From: Pectobacterium punjabense
GTDB lineage: Bacteria > Pseudomonadota > Gammaproteobacteria > Enterobacterales > Enterobacteriaceae
Assembly (NCBI RefSeq): GCF_012427845.1
Contig: NZ_CP038498.1
Coordinates: forward strand, 3,038,001 to 3,102,000
Length of the DNA: 64,000 nucleotides
Reading direction: 5' to 3'
Under the pieces are notes generated by a model. That model searched no databases. It was not told where the DNA came from and was given only the letters and a program-made list of their open reading frames with translations. Of the stretch, positions 16,959 through 25,909 are shown in pieces. A program made the position numbers and the translations under genes. Each line of letters starts with the position of its first letter. Position 1 is the first letter of the stretch.

Positions 16959-17744
16959 ATGACAGCAAAAAACAACGCCTGGGTGCTCATCACAGGGGCT
17001 TCAGGCGGATTTGGTGAAGAATTCGCGCGTCAATATGCCGCACAGGGAAAATCACTCATCCTGGTGGCACGGCGGCTCAATAAACTTGAATTGCTGGCTG
17101 CCGAATTGCGGACGCGTTTTAACATTGATGTGAGGGTTGAACAGGCCGATCTTTCCGTGGTTACCGCAATTAGCGATCTGCACAGTCGACTACGGGAACA
17201 AAATATTGTGGTTGATATATTAATTAACAATGCTGGTCATGGTCTGCAAGATAGCTTTTTGGATCAACCACTTGATGACGCGCTGAACATGATCAATCTG
17301 GATATCACCAGTTTGACAGCAATGACCCGGTTCTTTGCAGAAGATATGCGCGTCAGGCGTAAAGGATATATTTTGATGGTTGCCAGCCTGTTGTCCTATC
17401 AGGGCGTAAAAAATTTTGCCGTTTACTCAGCAGCGAAAGCGTATGTGCTCAGGTTCTCTGATGCTCTGCATCGTGAGCTTAAAAACGACGGTGTCACTGT
17501 CACCGCGCTTTGCCCGGGCATGTCTGACACTGGCTTTGCTGCAACCGCCAAACAGAAACTCACCCCAGCCTTAAAAGGAGTCATGATGCAGCCTAAGCCT
17601 GTTGTGCAGGCTGGCATCCGAGCACTTCAGGCCGGACGAATGAGCGTTGTCCCGGGTATGGGAAATAAGGCAATTGTATTTCTGACCTGGGCCACTCCGC
17701 GCTGGTTACATCAGGCCATCATGGCCCGTGTGATGGGGGTTTAA
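16959..17744 (+). CDS. Short-chain dehydrogenase/reductase (classical SDR)
   Basis: The 261-residue protein has the NAD(P) motif TGASGGFG near the N-terminus, NNAGHG, a serine in the SLLSYQG segment and the catalytic YSAAK. The R following the second strand (VARR) suggests NADP preference. ATG 16959 follows GGAG by eight bases; a GTG at 16950 is the alternative. It lies 78 nt after the channel gene, so read-through is possible. The substrate is unknown. Confidence 0.82.
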   Translation: MTAKNNAWVLITGASGGFGEEFARQYAAQGKSLILVARRLNKLELLAAELRTRFNIDVRVEQADLSVVTAISDLHSRLREQNIVVDILINNAGHGLQDSFLDQPLDDALNMINLDITSLTAMTRFFAEDMRVRRKGYILMVASLLSYQGVKNFAVYSAAKAYVLRFSDALHRELKNDGVTVTALCPGMSDTGFAATAKQKLTPALKGVMMQPKPVVQAGIRALQAGRMSVVPGMGNKAIVFLTWATPRWLHQAIMARVMGV

Positions 17745-18011
17745 AGAGAATACCGAAAACCTACAAGAGCAAACAGCCCTCGTAATGAAATACGCCTATC
17801 AATCGCCGTGCATCACTTTTCAGGGAGCAACTCACGTCAAGAATTATGACTTGCCGCGGCAAAATAAAACGCGCTATCATCGCCGCGGCTATTCACTTTT
17901 ACATCTTTTGATTTTCATCTTCGCTGAATTTTTTCAGCGCGAATTTCTCTGTCTGTCCTCAGCGTCGCACACGATCCCGAGCCAGACATCATGATGTGAA
18001 AGGCTTTTTCT

Positions 18012-19811
18012 ATGTGTACACCTCGAATTCGTAATTTCTGCATTATTGCTCATGTCGATCATGGCAAATCCACCCTCGCCGACCGTTTTATCGAACTGAC
18101 TGCAACCGTCGCTCAACGCGACATGCGCGAACTGCTGTTAGATTCGATGGAGATAGAACGGGAGCGCGGCATCACTATCAAATTACAAACCGTGCGCATG
18201 CGCTATCAGGATGAAAACCACCAGCCGTACCAATTCAATTTGGTAGATACGCCAGGACACGTTGATTTCTCGGCAGAGGTCTCCCGCAGTCTGGCCGCCT
18301 GCGACGGCGCGATTCTTCTGATTGACGCCACGCAGGGCGTTCAGGCACAGACTCTGGCCAACCTCAACCTCGCCCGACAACAGGGGCTAACGATTCTGCC
18401 TGTCCTGAATAAAATTGACAGCCCACAGGCTAATGTCGCACAGGTGATGCAGCAGTTGGCGGATATTCCCTCTCTGGATATCAGCACCGTGCTGACGGTC
18501 TCTGCCAGAACCGGAGAAGGTGTAGCGGCAGTACTGCGTTTTATTGCCCACCACTTCCCTGCACCAAACGGGTTCGCCGATGCTCCGCTGCGCGCGCTGG
18601 TTTTTGACTCACATTATGATCCCTATCAGGGCGCTATCATGCACGCACGTGTAGTGGATGGCAGCATTCAGACTGGCGATACACTCTGTTTTATGTCATC
18701 AGGATCGCGTTTCGACGTCACCGAAACCGGTGCTTTTTTCCCTCAACGTCAGCCTTGTAGCGCCTTGAAAAACGGTGAGGTGGGCTATCTCGCCGCCGGG
18801 TTAAAAGATGCCGCCGCGATCCGGGTGGGTGATACGCTGACGTTAGCCGCTCGTCCCGCTTCAGTGCCAGTTGCACGCTATCAGGAAATGAAGCCAATGG
18901 TGTTTTCTGGAATCTACCCCGACGCGGACGACGATCTGAAAAGCTTGCGCAATGCCATGAATAAACTGTCGCTTAACGATGCGGCACTGCACATGGTTCC
19001 CGATGTCTCTGCCTCGCTGGGCGCGGGTTTTCGCTGTGGTTTTCTCGGCATGTTACATATGGATATTGTTCGCGAACGGCTCAAACGCGAATACGGCATA
19101 TCGGTGATTGCCACCGCGCCCAGCGTGGCATACCGGGTCACATTACATAACGGTCAGAGCCATACCATCGATAATCCAGCACATTTTCCCGGAGAAGACG
19201 TGTTGGACTTCGTCGAAGAACCCTATGTTATCTGCACAATTAACACACCTGATGCCTACGTTGGCGCGTTGATGGAATGCTGCACCTCGCGTCGTGGGGT
19301 ATTTATCGACATGCAATATCTCGATAACGGTAGCGTGACACTACACTGGGAGCTACCGCTCAATGAAATGATTTTCGGCTTCTTTGATGCCCTAAAATCA
19401 CTCACACAGGGCTATGCTACGTTGGATTATGTGTTAGATGGCTATCGACGTTCCGATCTGGTGCGCTGTGATATTTATCTCGATAGCCAGCCGATTGACG
19501 CCTTTTCTTTCATCATTGCCCGTCATAAAGCATGGGCACGAGCAACTGAGATCGTGAAAGCCTTGAAATACGTTATTCCACGTAAACTGTACCCCGTTCC
19601 AGCTCAGGCAAAAGTCGGCCATCGTGTCATCGCCCGCGAAGACATTCCGCCGCTGCGAAAAAGCGCACTGGCACAGGGTTTTCAGGGTAGCCTGTCGCAG
19701 AAACAGCGACTGATCCGTAAACAGCGAGAAAATAAAAAACACAACGTTGGGTTCTCAAAACGAGACATTCCACGCGAAGCATTTATGGCCATTCTGGCGA
19801 TTGATGCCTAA
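18012..19811 (+). CDS. Divergent LepA/EF4-type translational GTPase (likely paralogue)
   Basis: The 599-residue protein has the full LepA layout. GTPase motifs are G1 AHVDHGKS (13-20), G2 RGIT, G3 DTPGH, G4 NKID and G5 SARTG. Domain II, the domain III region GAGFRCGFLGMLHMDI, domain V and the LepA-specific C-terminal domain (SLSQKQRLIRKQRENKK) follow. It differs from housekeeping E. coli LepA throughout, including the C-terminal tip, where KKHNVGFSKRDIP replaces KKRMKQIGNVELP. No lepB follows it; a terminator does. EF4 binds and remodels stalled ribosomes. This looks like a second copy with a specialised role, but the main lepA is outside the window. Confidence 0.85.
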   Translation: MCTPRIRNFCIIAHVDHGKSTLADRFIELTATVAQRDMRELLLDSMEIERERGITIKLQTVRMRYQDENHQPYQFNLVDTPGHVDFSAEVSRSLAACDGAILLIDATQGVQAQTLANLNLARQQGLTILPVLNKIDSPQANVAQVMQQLADIPSLDISTVLTVSARTGEGVAAVLRFIAHHFPAPNGFADAPLRALVFDSHYDPYQGAIMHARVVDGSIQTGDTLCFMSSGSRFDVTETGAFFPQRQPCSALKNGEVGYLAAGLKDAAAIRVGDTLTLAARPASVPVARYQEMKPMVFSGIYPDADDDLKSLRNAMNKLSLNDAALHMVPDVSASLGAGFRCGFLGMLHMDIVRERLKREYGISVIATAPSVAYRVTLHNGQSHTIDNPAHFPGEDVLDFVEEPYVICTINTPDAYVGALMECCTSRRGVFIDMQYLDNGSVTLHWELPLNEMIFGFFDALKSLTQGYATLDYVLDGYRRSDLVRCDIYLDSQPIDAFSFIIARHKAWARATEIVKALKYVIPRKLYPVPAQAKVGHRVIAREDIPPLRKSALAQGFQGSLSQKQRLIRKQRENKKHNVGFSKRDIPREAFMAILAIDA

Positions 19812-19830
19812 TTCCTGACGGATAAAACAC

Positions 19831-19877
19831 AACGAGCGGGCGGATAAGGCGACGCGCTAACCGCCCCTTCGTTTTCC
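19831..19877 (+). terminator. Rho-independent terminator after the LepA-like gene
   Basis: Stem arms 19831-19843 and 19861-19873 (AACGA..GGGCGG with CCGCCC..TCGTT) have a small internal loop and are followed by a short T-rich tail. Confidence 0.7.
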
Positions 19878-19983
19878 TATTGATTTTTCCTTGCCTGCCG
19901 ATGACGGACAGTATCTTTTATACTGCCGATAATTTATCCTCTCCCGCCTTTCGTCATTGACTACAAAAATTAAGCCTGCACCT

Positions 19984-21483
19984 ATGATTCCATCCCCTAA
20001 GGTAACGCCGACACAGGTTCAATCAGCCACGTCAACGCTTGCAACCTTACGTTCGCCCTCGCTGCTGATGCGTGAAATTTTGGCGGGCACCATCACCGCA
20101 CTGGCGCTTATCCCAGAGGTGATTTCGTTTTCTATCATCGCGGGAGTCGACCCCAAAGTCAGTTTGTTCGCTTCTATCGTGTTGTGCTTCACCATGTCCT
20201 TTCTCGGCGGCAGACCGGCGATGGTTACCGCGGCGGCCGGTGCTGTGGCGCTGGTTATTGGCCCGATGGTACACGCGCACGGCGTAGCCTATATTCTGCC
20301 CGCCGTGATTATGGCGGGGCTTATCCAGATTCTGTTTGGGCTGGCTGGGTTGGCGAGAATGATGCGTTACATTCCCCGCTCGGTGATGATTGGTTTCGTG
20401 AACGCGCTAGGCATCCTGATTTTCGCCGCGCAAGTGCCACATGTATACGGGCAATCCTCGATGGTCTGGCTACTGTTTGCGTTAACGGTGACCATTGTAT
20501 TGCTGCTGCCTTATGTGGTGAAAAGCATTCCTGCACCGCTGGTGGCGATCGTCACCGTAACAGCGATTGCCATGTTTACCGGCATCACGGTGCCTAACGT
20601 CGGCGACGCCGGGCCTATGCAGCCAGGGTTGCCGGGTTTCACCCAGTGGCTGGTGCCATTCAATCTTGAAACACTGCGCATCATCTGGCCGACCGCGCTC
20701 AGCATTGCCTTCGTGGGGCTGATGGAATCGCTGTTAACCGCCAAACTGGTAGACGACATCACGGATACTCCGTCCAGCAAGCGCCGCGAATGTTGGGGGC
20801 TGGGCGTTTCTAATATCTTCGCCGGATTCTACGGTGGCATTGCCGGATGTGCGATGATCGGACAGACCGTGGTCAACGTGGAGCTAGGGAAAGCGCGTAC
20901 GCGTATTTCTACTCTCGCCGCCGCGCTGGTGCTGTTGCTGCTGGTGACCGGGTTGAGCGAAATCATGACGAAGATTCCGATGGTGGTGCTGGCAGGGATT
21001 ATGATGATCGTCGCGCTGAAAACGATGAACTGGCATAGCCTGCACCCCACCACGCTGAAACGGATGCCGCTGTCGGAAACGCTGGTGGTCATCGTCACGG
21101 TTATCGCGACCGTTTCGACGGGAAATCTGGCAATCGGCGTGGCCGGTGGCGTTATCTTTGCCATCCTGCTATTTGCACGTCGCGTGGCGCACGTCATTCA
21201 CGCAGAGCGTCGCGTGAGCGAAGACGGACAGTCGGTACACTACACGGTACGAGGACCGCTATTCTTTGGCAGCAGCAACGACCTCTTCGAGCATTTCCTG
21301 TATGCGCAGGACCCGCAGAATGTCACTATCGATCTGACGCACGCACAAATCTGGGATGCCTCCAGCGTGGCGGCGCTCGATGCTATCGAAACCCGCTATC
21401 ACCGTTATGATGCGAAGGTCGCGATCGTCGGTCTGGATACCCACAGCAGCAAAATCCATCAGCGCCTATCAGGGCATCTCTGA
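19984..21483 (+). CDS. SulP family anion transporter with STAS domain
   Basis: The protein has about 499 residues from the ATG at 19984. An in-frame TTG at 19957 is possible, and neither start has a clear ribosome site. It has a multi-span transporter domain (about 40-400) with the SulP features GLIQILFGLAGLARMMRYIP and FGGMAGC-like FYGGIAGCAMIGQTVVN, then a cytoplasmic STAS domain (about 420-495, NVTIDLTHAQIWDASSVAALDAI). SulP proteins carry sulfate, bicarbonate or dicarboxylates; the substrate cannot be told here. Confidence 0.88.
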   Translation: MIPSPKVTPTQVQSATSTLATLRSPSLLMREILAGTITALALIPEVISFSIIAGVDPKVSLFASIVLCFTMSFLGGRPAMVTAAAGAVALVIGPMVHAHGVAYILPAVIMAGLIQILFGLAGLARMMRYIPRSVMIGFVNALGILIFAAQVPHVYGQSSMVWLLFALTVTIVLLLPYVVKSIPAPLVAIVTVTAIAMFTGITVPNVGDAGPMQPGLPGFTQWLVPFNLETLRIIWPTALSIAFVGLMESLLTAKLVDDITDTPSSKRRECWGLGVSNIFAGFYGGIAGCAMIGQTVVNVELGKARTRISTLAAALVLLLLVTGLSEIMTKIPMVVLAGIMMIVALKTMNWHSLHPTTLKRMPLSETLVVIVTVIATVSTGNLAIGVAGGVIFAILLFARRVAHVIHAERRVSEDGQSVHYTVRGPLFFGSSNDLFEHFLYAQDPQNVTIDLTHAQIWDASSVAALDAIETRYHRYDAKVAIVGLDTHSSKIHQRLSGHL

Positions 21484-21519
21484 GCCACCCAGCGTTCGAA
21501 GGCAGCGACTATTGCGGGC

Positions 21520-21533
21520 TGTCAACGTTGACA
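21520..21533. promoter_or_regulatory. LacI/GalR-like operator palindrome
   Basis: A 14-bp perfect palindrome with central CG, TGTCAACGTTGACA, sits within a larger imperfect inverted repeat (21513-21540). It lies 60 bp upstream of the enolase-superfamily gene. This form is typical of LacI-family operators of sugar-acid genes. Confidence 0.6.
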
Positions 21534-21592
21534 ACCCGCACACCACTGTGATTAGACTCAATGCTAAGCAGGCTAACTTAAGGAAAGCGTTG

Positions 21593-22774
21593 ATGAAAAT
21601 TACCGATGTGCGCGTGATTCTCGCGAATCGATATATGTTTGTTGAGGTCACCACCGACGAGGGGCTGACGGGCATTGGCGAATCCGGTGCCTGGGGTTTT
21701 CTCGATGCGTCAAAAGGTGCTGTCGAGGCACTGCGCACGTATCTGATCGGGCAAGATCCACTGCGGATTGAGCACCACTGGCAGTATATGTACCGCTGCT
21801 GGCATTTTCGTGGTGCCGCGATCATGGGAGCGATCAGCGCTATCGATATCGCCCTGTGGGACATCGCGGGCAAGTATTACGATACGCCAGTTTATAACCT
21901 GCTGGGCGGCCGCTGCCGCGATAAAGCCCGCGTTTATGCCCACGCGGGAGGGCGCACCACCGAAGAAACCATCGCCAACCTGAAACAGGCCAAAGCCGAT
22001 GGTTTTACCGCGATTGGTCATCTGACGCCGTTTCTGGATGAGTCTCGCGATACGCCCTATTTCACCACCCACGCCAAAGAGATCGGTGAGGCCATCGAAC
22101 GGATCGGCCTTTATCGGGAAGCGGTCGGTAACGATGTCGATCTGTGCATTGAAGTCCACCGCCGTCTGAAACCCGCCGATGCCGTGGTGTTCGCTCGCGG
22201 CATTGAGCCGTTTTATCCCTATTTTATTGAAGACCCTATCGGCGCGGATAACTTCGATTCCATGGCGGAGGTGGCCGAGAAAATCAATATTCCTATCGCG
22301 ACCGGCGAACGCCTGAATAATCCTCAGGAGTTCGCGATGCTGATTCGTCGTAATGCCGTCGCCTATGTGCGTCCTGATGTCTGCATGTGCGGCGGGATTA
22401 CCGGAGCGAAAAAGGTAGCAGCATTGGCAGAGGCCAATGATTTGATGGTCGTGCCGCATAACCCGCTTAGTCCGGTGTCGACCGCCGCCTGCTTGCAGAT
22501 CGCCGTCAGCATCCCGAACTTTGCGCTGCTGGAGTATCCAGGGGATGACCAACCCGCGCTGTCGGAAAAATTTGGCGCGACGGGCGTAGAGAACGGCGTG
22601 CGGAAAAAAGACGTCGTGAAGAACACCTTCAAATGCGTAGATGGATTTATGGAGATACCGACACAGTCCGGCATCGGCATTGAGCTGGCGGACGATCTGG
22701 AGAACCGCTTCCCCTACCGTCGTCGCGGCCTGAAAACCCGACTGCACGTCGACGGTTCCGTCGTCGATCAATAA
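21593..22774 (+). CDS. Enolase-superfamily sugar-acid dehydratase (mandelate racemase/ManD type)
   Basis: The 393-residue protein starts at the ATG at 21593 after AGGAAAGCG; upstream frame overlaps the SulP gene. The N-terminal capping domain is followed by a barrel with metal-ligand positions in LCIEVHRRL, FIEDPIG and TGERLNN. The VHRRL histidine/arginine pair and ARVYAHAGG resemble the D-mannonate/D-gluconate dehydratases. It probably dehydrates an aldonic or uronic acid to a 2-keto-3-deoxy acid. The LacI-like palindrome upstream suggests sugar control. It ends in a terminator shared with the convergent pump gene. Confidence 0.8.
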   Translation: MKITDVRVILANRYMFVEVTTDEGLTGIGESGAWGFLDASKGAVEALRTYLIGQDPLRIEHHWQYMYRCWHFRGAAIMGAISAIDIALWDIAGKYYDTPVYNLLGGRCRDKARVYAHAGGRTTEETIANLKQAKADGFTAIGHLTPFLDESRDTPYFTTHAKEIGEAIERIGLYREAVGNDVDLCIEVHRRLKPADAVVFARGIEPFYPYFIEDPIGADNFDSMAEVAEKINIPIATGERLNNPQEFAMLIRRNAVAYVRPDVCMCGGITGAKKVAALAEANDLMVVPHNPLSPVSTAACLQIAVSIPNFALLEYPGDDQPALSEKFGATGVENGVRKKDVVKNTFKCVDGFMEIPTQSGIGIELADDLENRFPYRRRGLKTRLHVDGSVVDQ

Positions 22775-22783
22775 AGCACATCA

Positions 22784-22830
22784 ACAGGTCGTGACGCGTC
22801 ACAGATAGCGCCACGACCTGTCGTATTTTT
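22784..22830 (+). terminator. Terminator overlapping the end of the second RND gene
   Basis: ACAGGTCGTG (22784-22793) pairs perfectly with CACGACCTGT (22812-22821), followed by CGTATTTTT. The hairpin serves the dehydratase gene, and its right arm lies in the last codons of the converging RND gene. Confidence 0.78.
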
Positions 22831-25800
22831 CCCTACGCCGTAGGATTTTCCACTTCCGTCCTTCCCACTGCATCAATAGGCTCAGCGCCGCAGGCAGAGC
22901 AAGCAGCGTCAGCAGCGTCGCCACCATCAACCCACCGATAATCGCGTAGGCCATCGGCCCCCAAAACACCTGATGCGCAATCGGGATCATGCCAAGAATC
23001 GCCGCTAGCGCGGTCAGCACTATCGGGCGTGAACGATGGCTGGCCGCATTGACGATCGCCTCCGTGGCGGGTTGTCCATTTTTCACATTCAGATCGACTT
23101 CGCCAATCAGAATGACGGCATTACGAATAATCATCCCCGCCAGCGCAATCGCGCCTAGCAGCGCCACAAACCCTATGGGCGTTCCGGTCGGCAGCATCGC
23201 GGCAACGATGCCGATCAGGCCAAACGGTGCGGTCAGGACAGCCAGCACCATGCGGGAAATACGCTTTAACTGAATCATTAATAGTACCAGCATCACCAAC
23301 AGCGTAACCGGCAGCACCGCATATACCGAGCCATTGCCCTTGTCAGATTCCGCTGCAACGCCGCCTTCCGTGATGTGATACCCCGTCGGTAATGAGGCGC
23401 GATAGCGTTCAATTTCTGGTGCCAGTTTTTGAGACAGCGCTGGTGCTCGCACGCCCGGTGCGACATCCATCTGTACCGTAATGAACGGTTCACGCTGACG
23501 CCGCCAGATAATTGGATCGTCAACGCCGTACGACACCGTGGCAATTTGCCCCAACGGTACGGAACGACCCTCCGCAATCGGAATTTGCAGATTGGCGATC
23601 GTGGCGACGTCTCTGCGTTCCTGCGACGTACCACGAACGACCACATCCACCAATCGGTTTTCATCACGCACCGAGGTCAGCGTTGAACCGGAGAATATCG
23701 CCGCCAGCATGCTGGCCACATCCTGCGAGCTGATGCCAACCGCGCGGGCTTCGGTCTGATTCAGCACCACGTTCACCGAACGTTCCGGTTCACCCGCCGT
23801 CAGATTCACCTCGCGAACATCGGCCTGATTGCCCACCAGACTGGCAAGCCCCTGCGCAAGATCACGAACCCGATGAATATCCGGCCCCGCGACTCGATAT
23901 TTCAGCGGCCAGCCCACTGGCGGCCCCAGTTCCAATGCCGACACACGCACCACAATATTACTGAAATCGCGTTCAAGCACCTGATTCAACCGTGCCGTCA
24001 GCGTATCCCGCGCGTCCAGATTTTTTGCTACCACCACCAGTTGAGCGATATTTTCATGGCTCAGCAGCACATCCATCGGGAGGTAAAAGCGCACAGCGCC
24101 CGATCCAACATAGGTGGAGAAATGGTCAACATCAGGATCGTCCTTCAGAAGCGCTTCCAGCCGTTTCGCCTGCGCCTCCGTCGCAGCCTGTGATGCATTC
24201 GCAGGCAACGTCAGGCTAACTAGCAGTTCCGGCCTGTCCGACGCAGGAAAAAACTCTCCCTCCAACCGAGTTGCACCAAACAAGGCGACTACCAGCAGGA
24301 GCACCGCAATGATTAACGTCATTCCCCGGTTTGCCAACGCCCGTTGCAGCCATTCGCGATACATGCGACCCACTCGCCCCGATTCATTGTGATGGTGACG
24401 AAACGTTTTTGACAGCAGCCAGACACCGAGCAACGGAGAAAAAAGAATTGCGACGATCCAAGAACTGAGCAAAGCGATGAGGACAACGACAAAGAGTGAA
24501 AAACAGTATTCACCCGCACTCGATGAGGCAAACCCGACGGGAATAAATCCGGCAATCATCACCAGCGTCCCCGTCAGCATCGGAAAGGCCGTACTTTCAT
24601 ACGCCCAGGCCGCCGCTCGTTTACGATCCCACCCTTCTTCCAGCCGCGACACCATGGCTTCCACCGTAATCATGGCGTCATCCACCAGCAGCCCCAGCGA
24701 AATAATCAGCGCCCCGAGCGAGATACGCTGTAAGCCAATACCGGTTATCTCCATGCCAATAAAGGTCATCGCCAGCACAATAGGGATAGACGCAGCAACG
24801 ACCAGTCCCGCTCGGCTGCCGAGAGAGACAAACGACACCGCCAACACGATGGCAACGGCCTCCAACAGCACGTTGATAAAGCCGCCGACCGCACCTTTCA
24901 CCACCTCAGCCTGATCGGCCACACGCGTCATGTCTATTCCATGCGGTAGCTGGGCAGAAAGCGTGTTCATTTTTTCGCGAATCGCCTGACCGAAATTGAG
25001 CATGTTGCCGGTAGGTGCCATAGAAATAGCCAGTCCAATGGCTTTCTCGCCATTCACTCGAAATGTCGGCGACGGCGGCTCCGCTATTTCACGACCAATG
25101 GTGGCGATATCAGTAAGCGGAACAAATTTCCCGCCGATGCGTAAGGTAATCTGGCGCAGACTCTCCTCAGAGGTAAACGCGCCGCTGACGCGCACGGCGA
25201 TTTTCTCATCCTCAGTACGGATAATACCGGCCGGCGTAACCGCATTCTGCGCCTTAAGTGAATCAATCACCTGCTGCGCATCGATCCCTAATCCAGCCAG
25301 CCGTCGGGGAGAAAACGTTACGACGATCTGTTCTTCTTCCACCCCCAGCATGTCGACCTTACCGACATCCGGCACGCTCAGTAACGCAGAGCGAATATCC
25401 TCGATGCGATCGCGCAGTTCCCTCGGAGAGAACCCATCAGCAGTGAAGCCATAAATCGTGCCGAACGTATCATCAAACTCGTCATTAACGGCTGGCGGGC
25501 TGACGCCACCGGGGAGCGAACTGGCGATATCCGTCATCTTCTTTCGCACCGTATACCAGATATTCGGCACGGCAGAAGGTGGTGTATCATCGCGCAGGTT
25601 AACGAAAACCACCGCTTCCCCGGCACGGGTATAGCTCTCGACATAATCGAGATATGCCGTTTCTTGTAATTTTTTCTCCAGCTTATCGGTGACGAAATTG
25701 ACCGTATCGCTCACCGTCGCCCCCGGCCAGGCGGCAGACACCACGGCAGATTTGATGGTAAACGCCGGATCTTCGTTGCGGGGCAAGCGCTGGTAGCTCA

Positions 25801-25909
25801 TCACACCTGCCGCCATAATCACCAGCATCATAAACGCGACCAGTTGCTGATGTGCTAATGCCCAGGCGGACAGGTTGAAGCCTGGGGTCGATTGCGGTTC
25901 TTGAGCCAT
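22799..25909 (-). CDS. RND efflux pump inner-membrane permease (second system)
   Basis: The 1036-residue protein has the standard RND architecture. TM4 carries ISLGLLVDDAM with the two proton-relay aspartates, and TM6 carries FASSSAGEYCFS. It resembles the pump at 10405-13494 in type (LPRNEDPAFTIK) but is clearly a separate gene. The gene overlaps the stop of its adaptor by one base (TAATG), so they are translationally coupled. No outer-membrane channel gene is adjacent; it may use TolC or the channel at 15378. Confidence 0.92.
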   Translation of the reverse strand: MAQEPQSTPGFNLSAWALAHQQLVAFMMLVIMAAGVMSYQRLPRNEDPAFTIKSAVVSAAWPGATVSDTVNFVTDKLEKKLQETAYLDYVESYTRAGEAVVFVNLRDDTPPSAVPNIWYTVRKKMTDIASSLPGGVSPPAVNDEFDDTFGTIYGFTADGFSPRELRDRIEDIRSALLSVPDVGKVDMLGVEEEQIVVTFSPRRLAGLGIDAQQVIDSLKAQNAVTPAGIIRTEDEKIAVRVSGAFTSEESLRQITLRIGGKFVPLTDIATIGREIAEPPSPTFRVNGEKAIGLAISMAPTGNMLNFGQAIREKMNTLSAQLPHGIDMTRVADQAEVVKGAVGGFINVLLEAVAIVLAVSFVSLGSRAGLVVAASIPIVLAMTFIGMEITGIGLQRISLGALIISLGLLVDDAMITVEAMVSRLEEGWDRKRAAAWAYESTAFPMLTGTLVMIAGFIPVGFASSSAGEYCFSLFVVVLIALLSSWIVAILFSPLLGVWLLSKTFRHHHNESGRVGRMYREWLQRALANRGMTLIIAVLLLVVALFGATRLEGEFFPASDRPELLVSLTLPANASQAATEAQAKRLEALLKDDPDVDHFSTYVGSGAVRFYLPMDVLLSHENIAQLVVVAKNLDARDTLTARLNQVLERDFSNIVVRVSALELGPPVGWPLKYRVAGPDIHRVRDLAQGLASLVGNQADVREVNLTAGEPERSVNVVLNQTEARAVGISSQDVASMLAAIFSGSTLTSVRDENRLVDVVVRGTSQERRDVATIANLQIPIAEGRSVPLGQIATVSYGVDDPIIWRRQREPFITVQMDVAPGVRAPALSQKLAPEIERYRASLPTGYHITEGGVAAESDKGNGSVYAVLPVTLLVMLVLLMIQLKRISRMVLAVLTAPFGLIGIVAAMLPTGTPIGFVALLGAIALAGMIIRNAVILIGEVDLNVKNGQPATEAIVNAASHRSRPIVLTALAAILGMIPIAHQVFWGPMAYAIIGGLMVATLLTLLALPAALSLLMQWEGRKWKILRRREKYDRSWRYL

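Noticed and set aside
17785..17994. 69-codon plus-strand frame before the LepA-like gene
   Set aside because: It has no ribosome site and no domain, and its composition is typical of intergenic DNA. A small 6-bp hairpin near 17923-17938 is too weak to call a regulatory leader.
21710..22771. Long minus-strand open frame opposite the dehydratase gene
   Set aside because: It is 353 codons long but antisense to a well-matched enolase-superfamily protein. The translation looks like a shadow of biased codon use and has no ribosome site.
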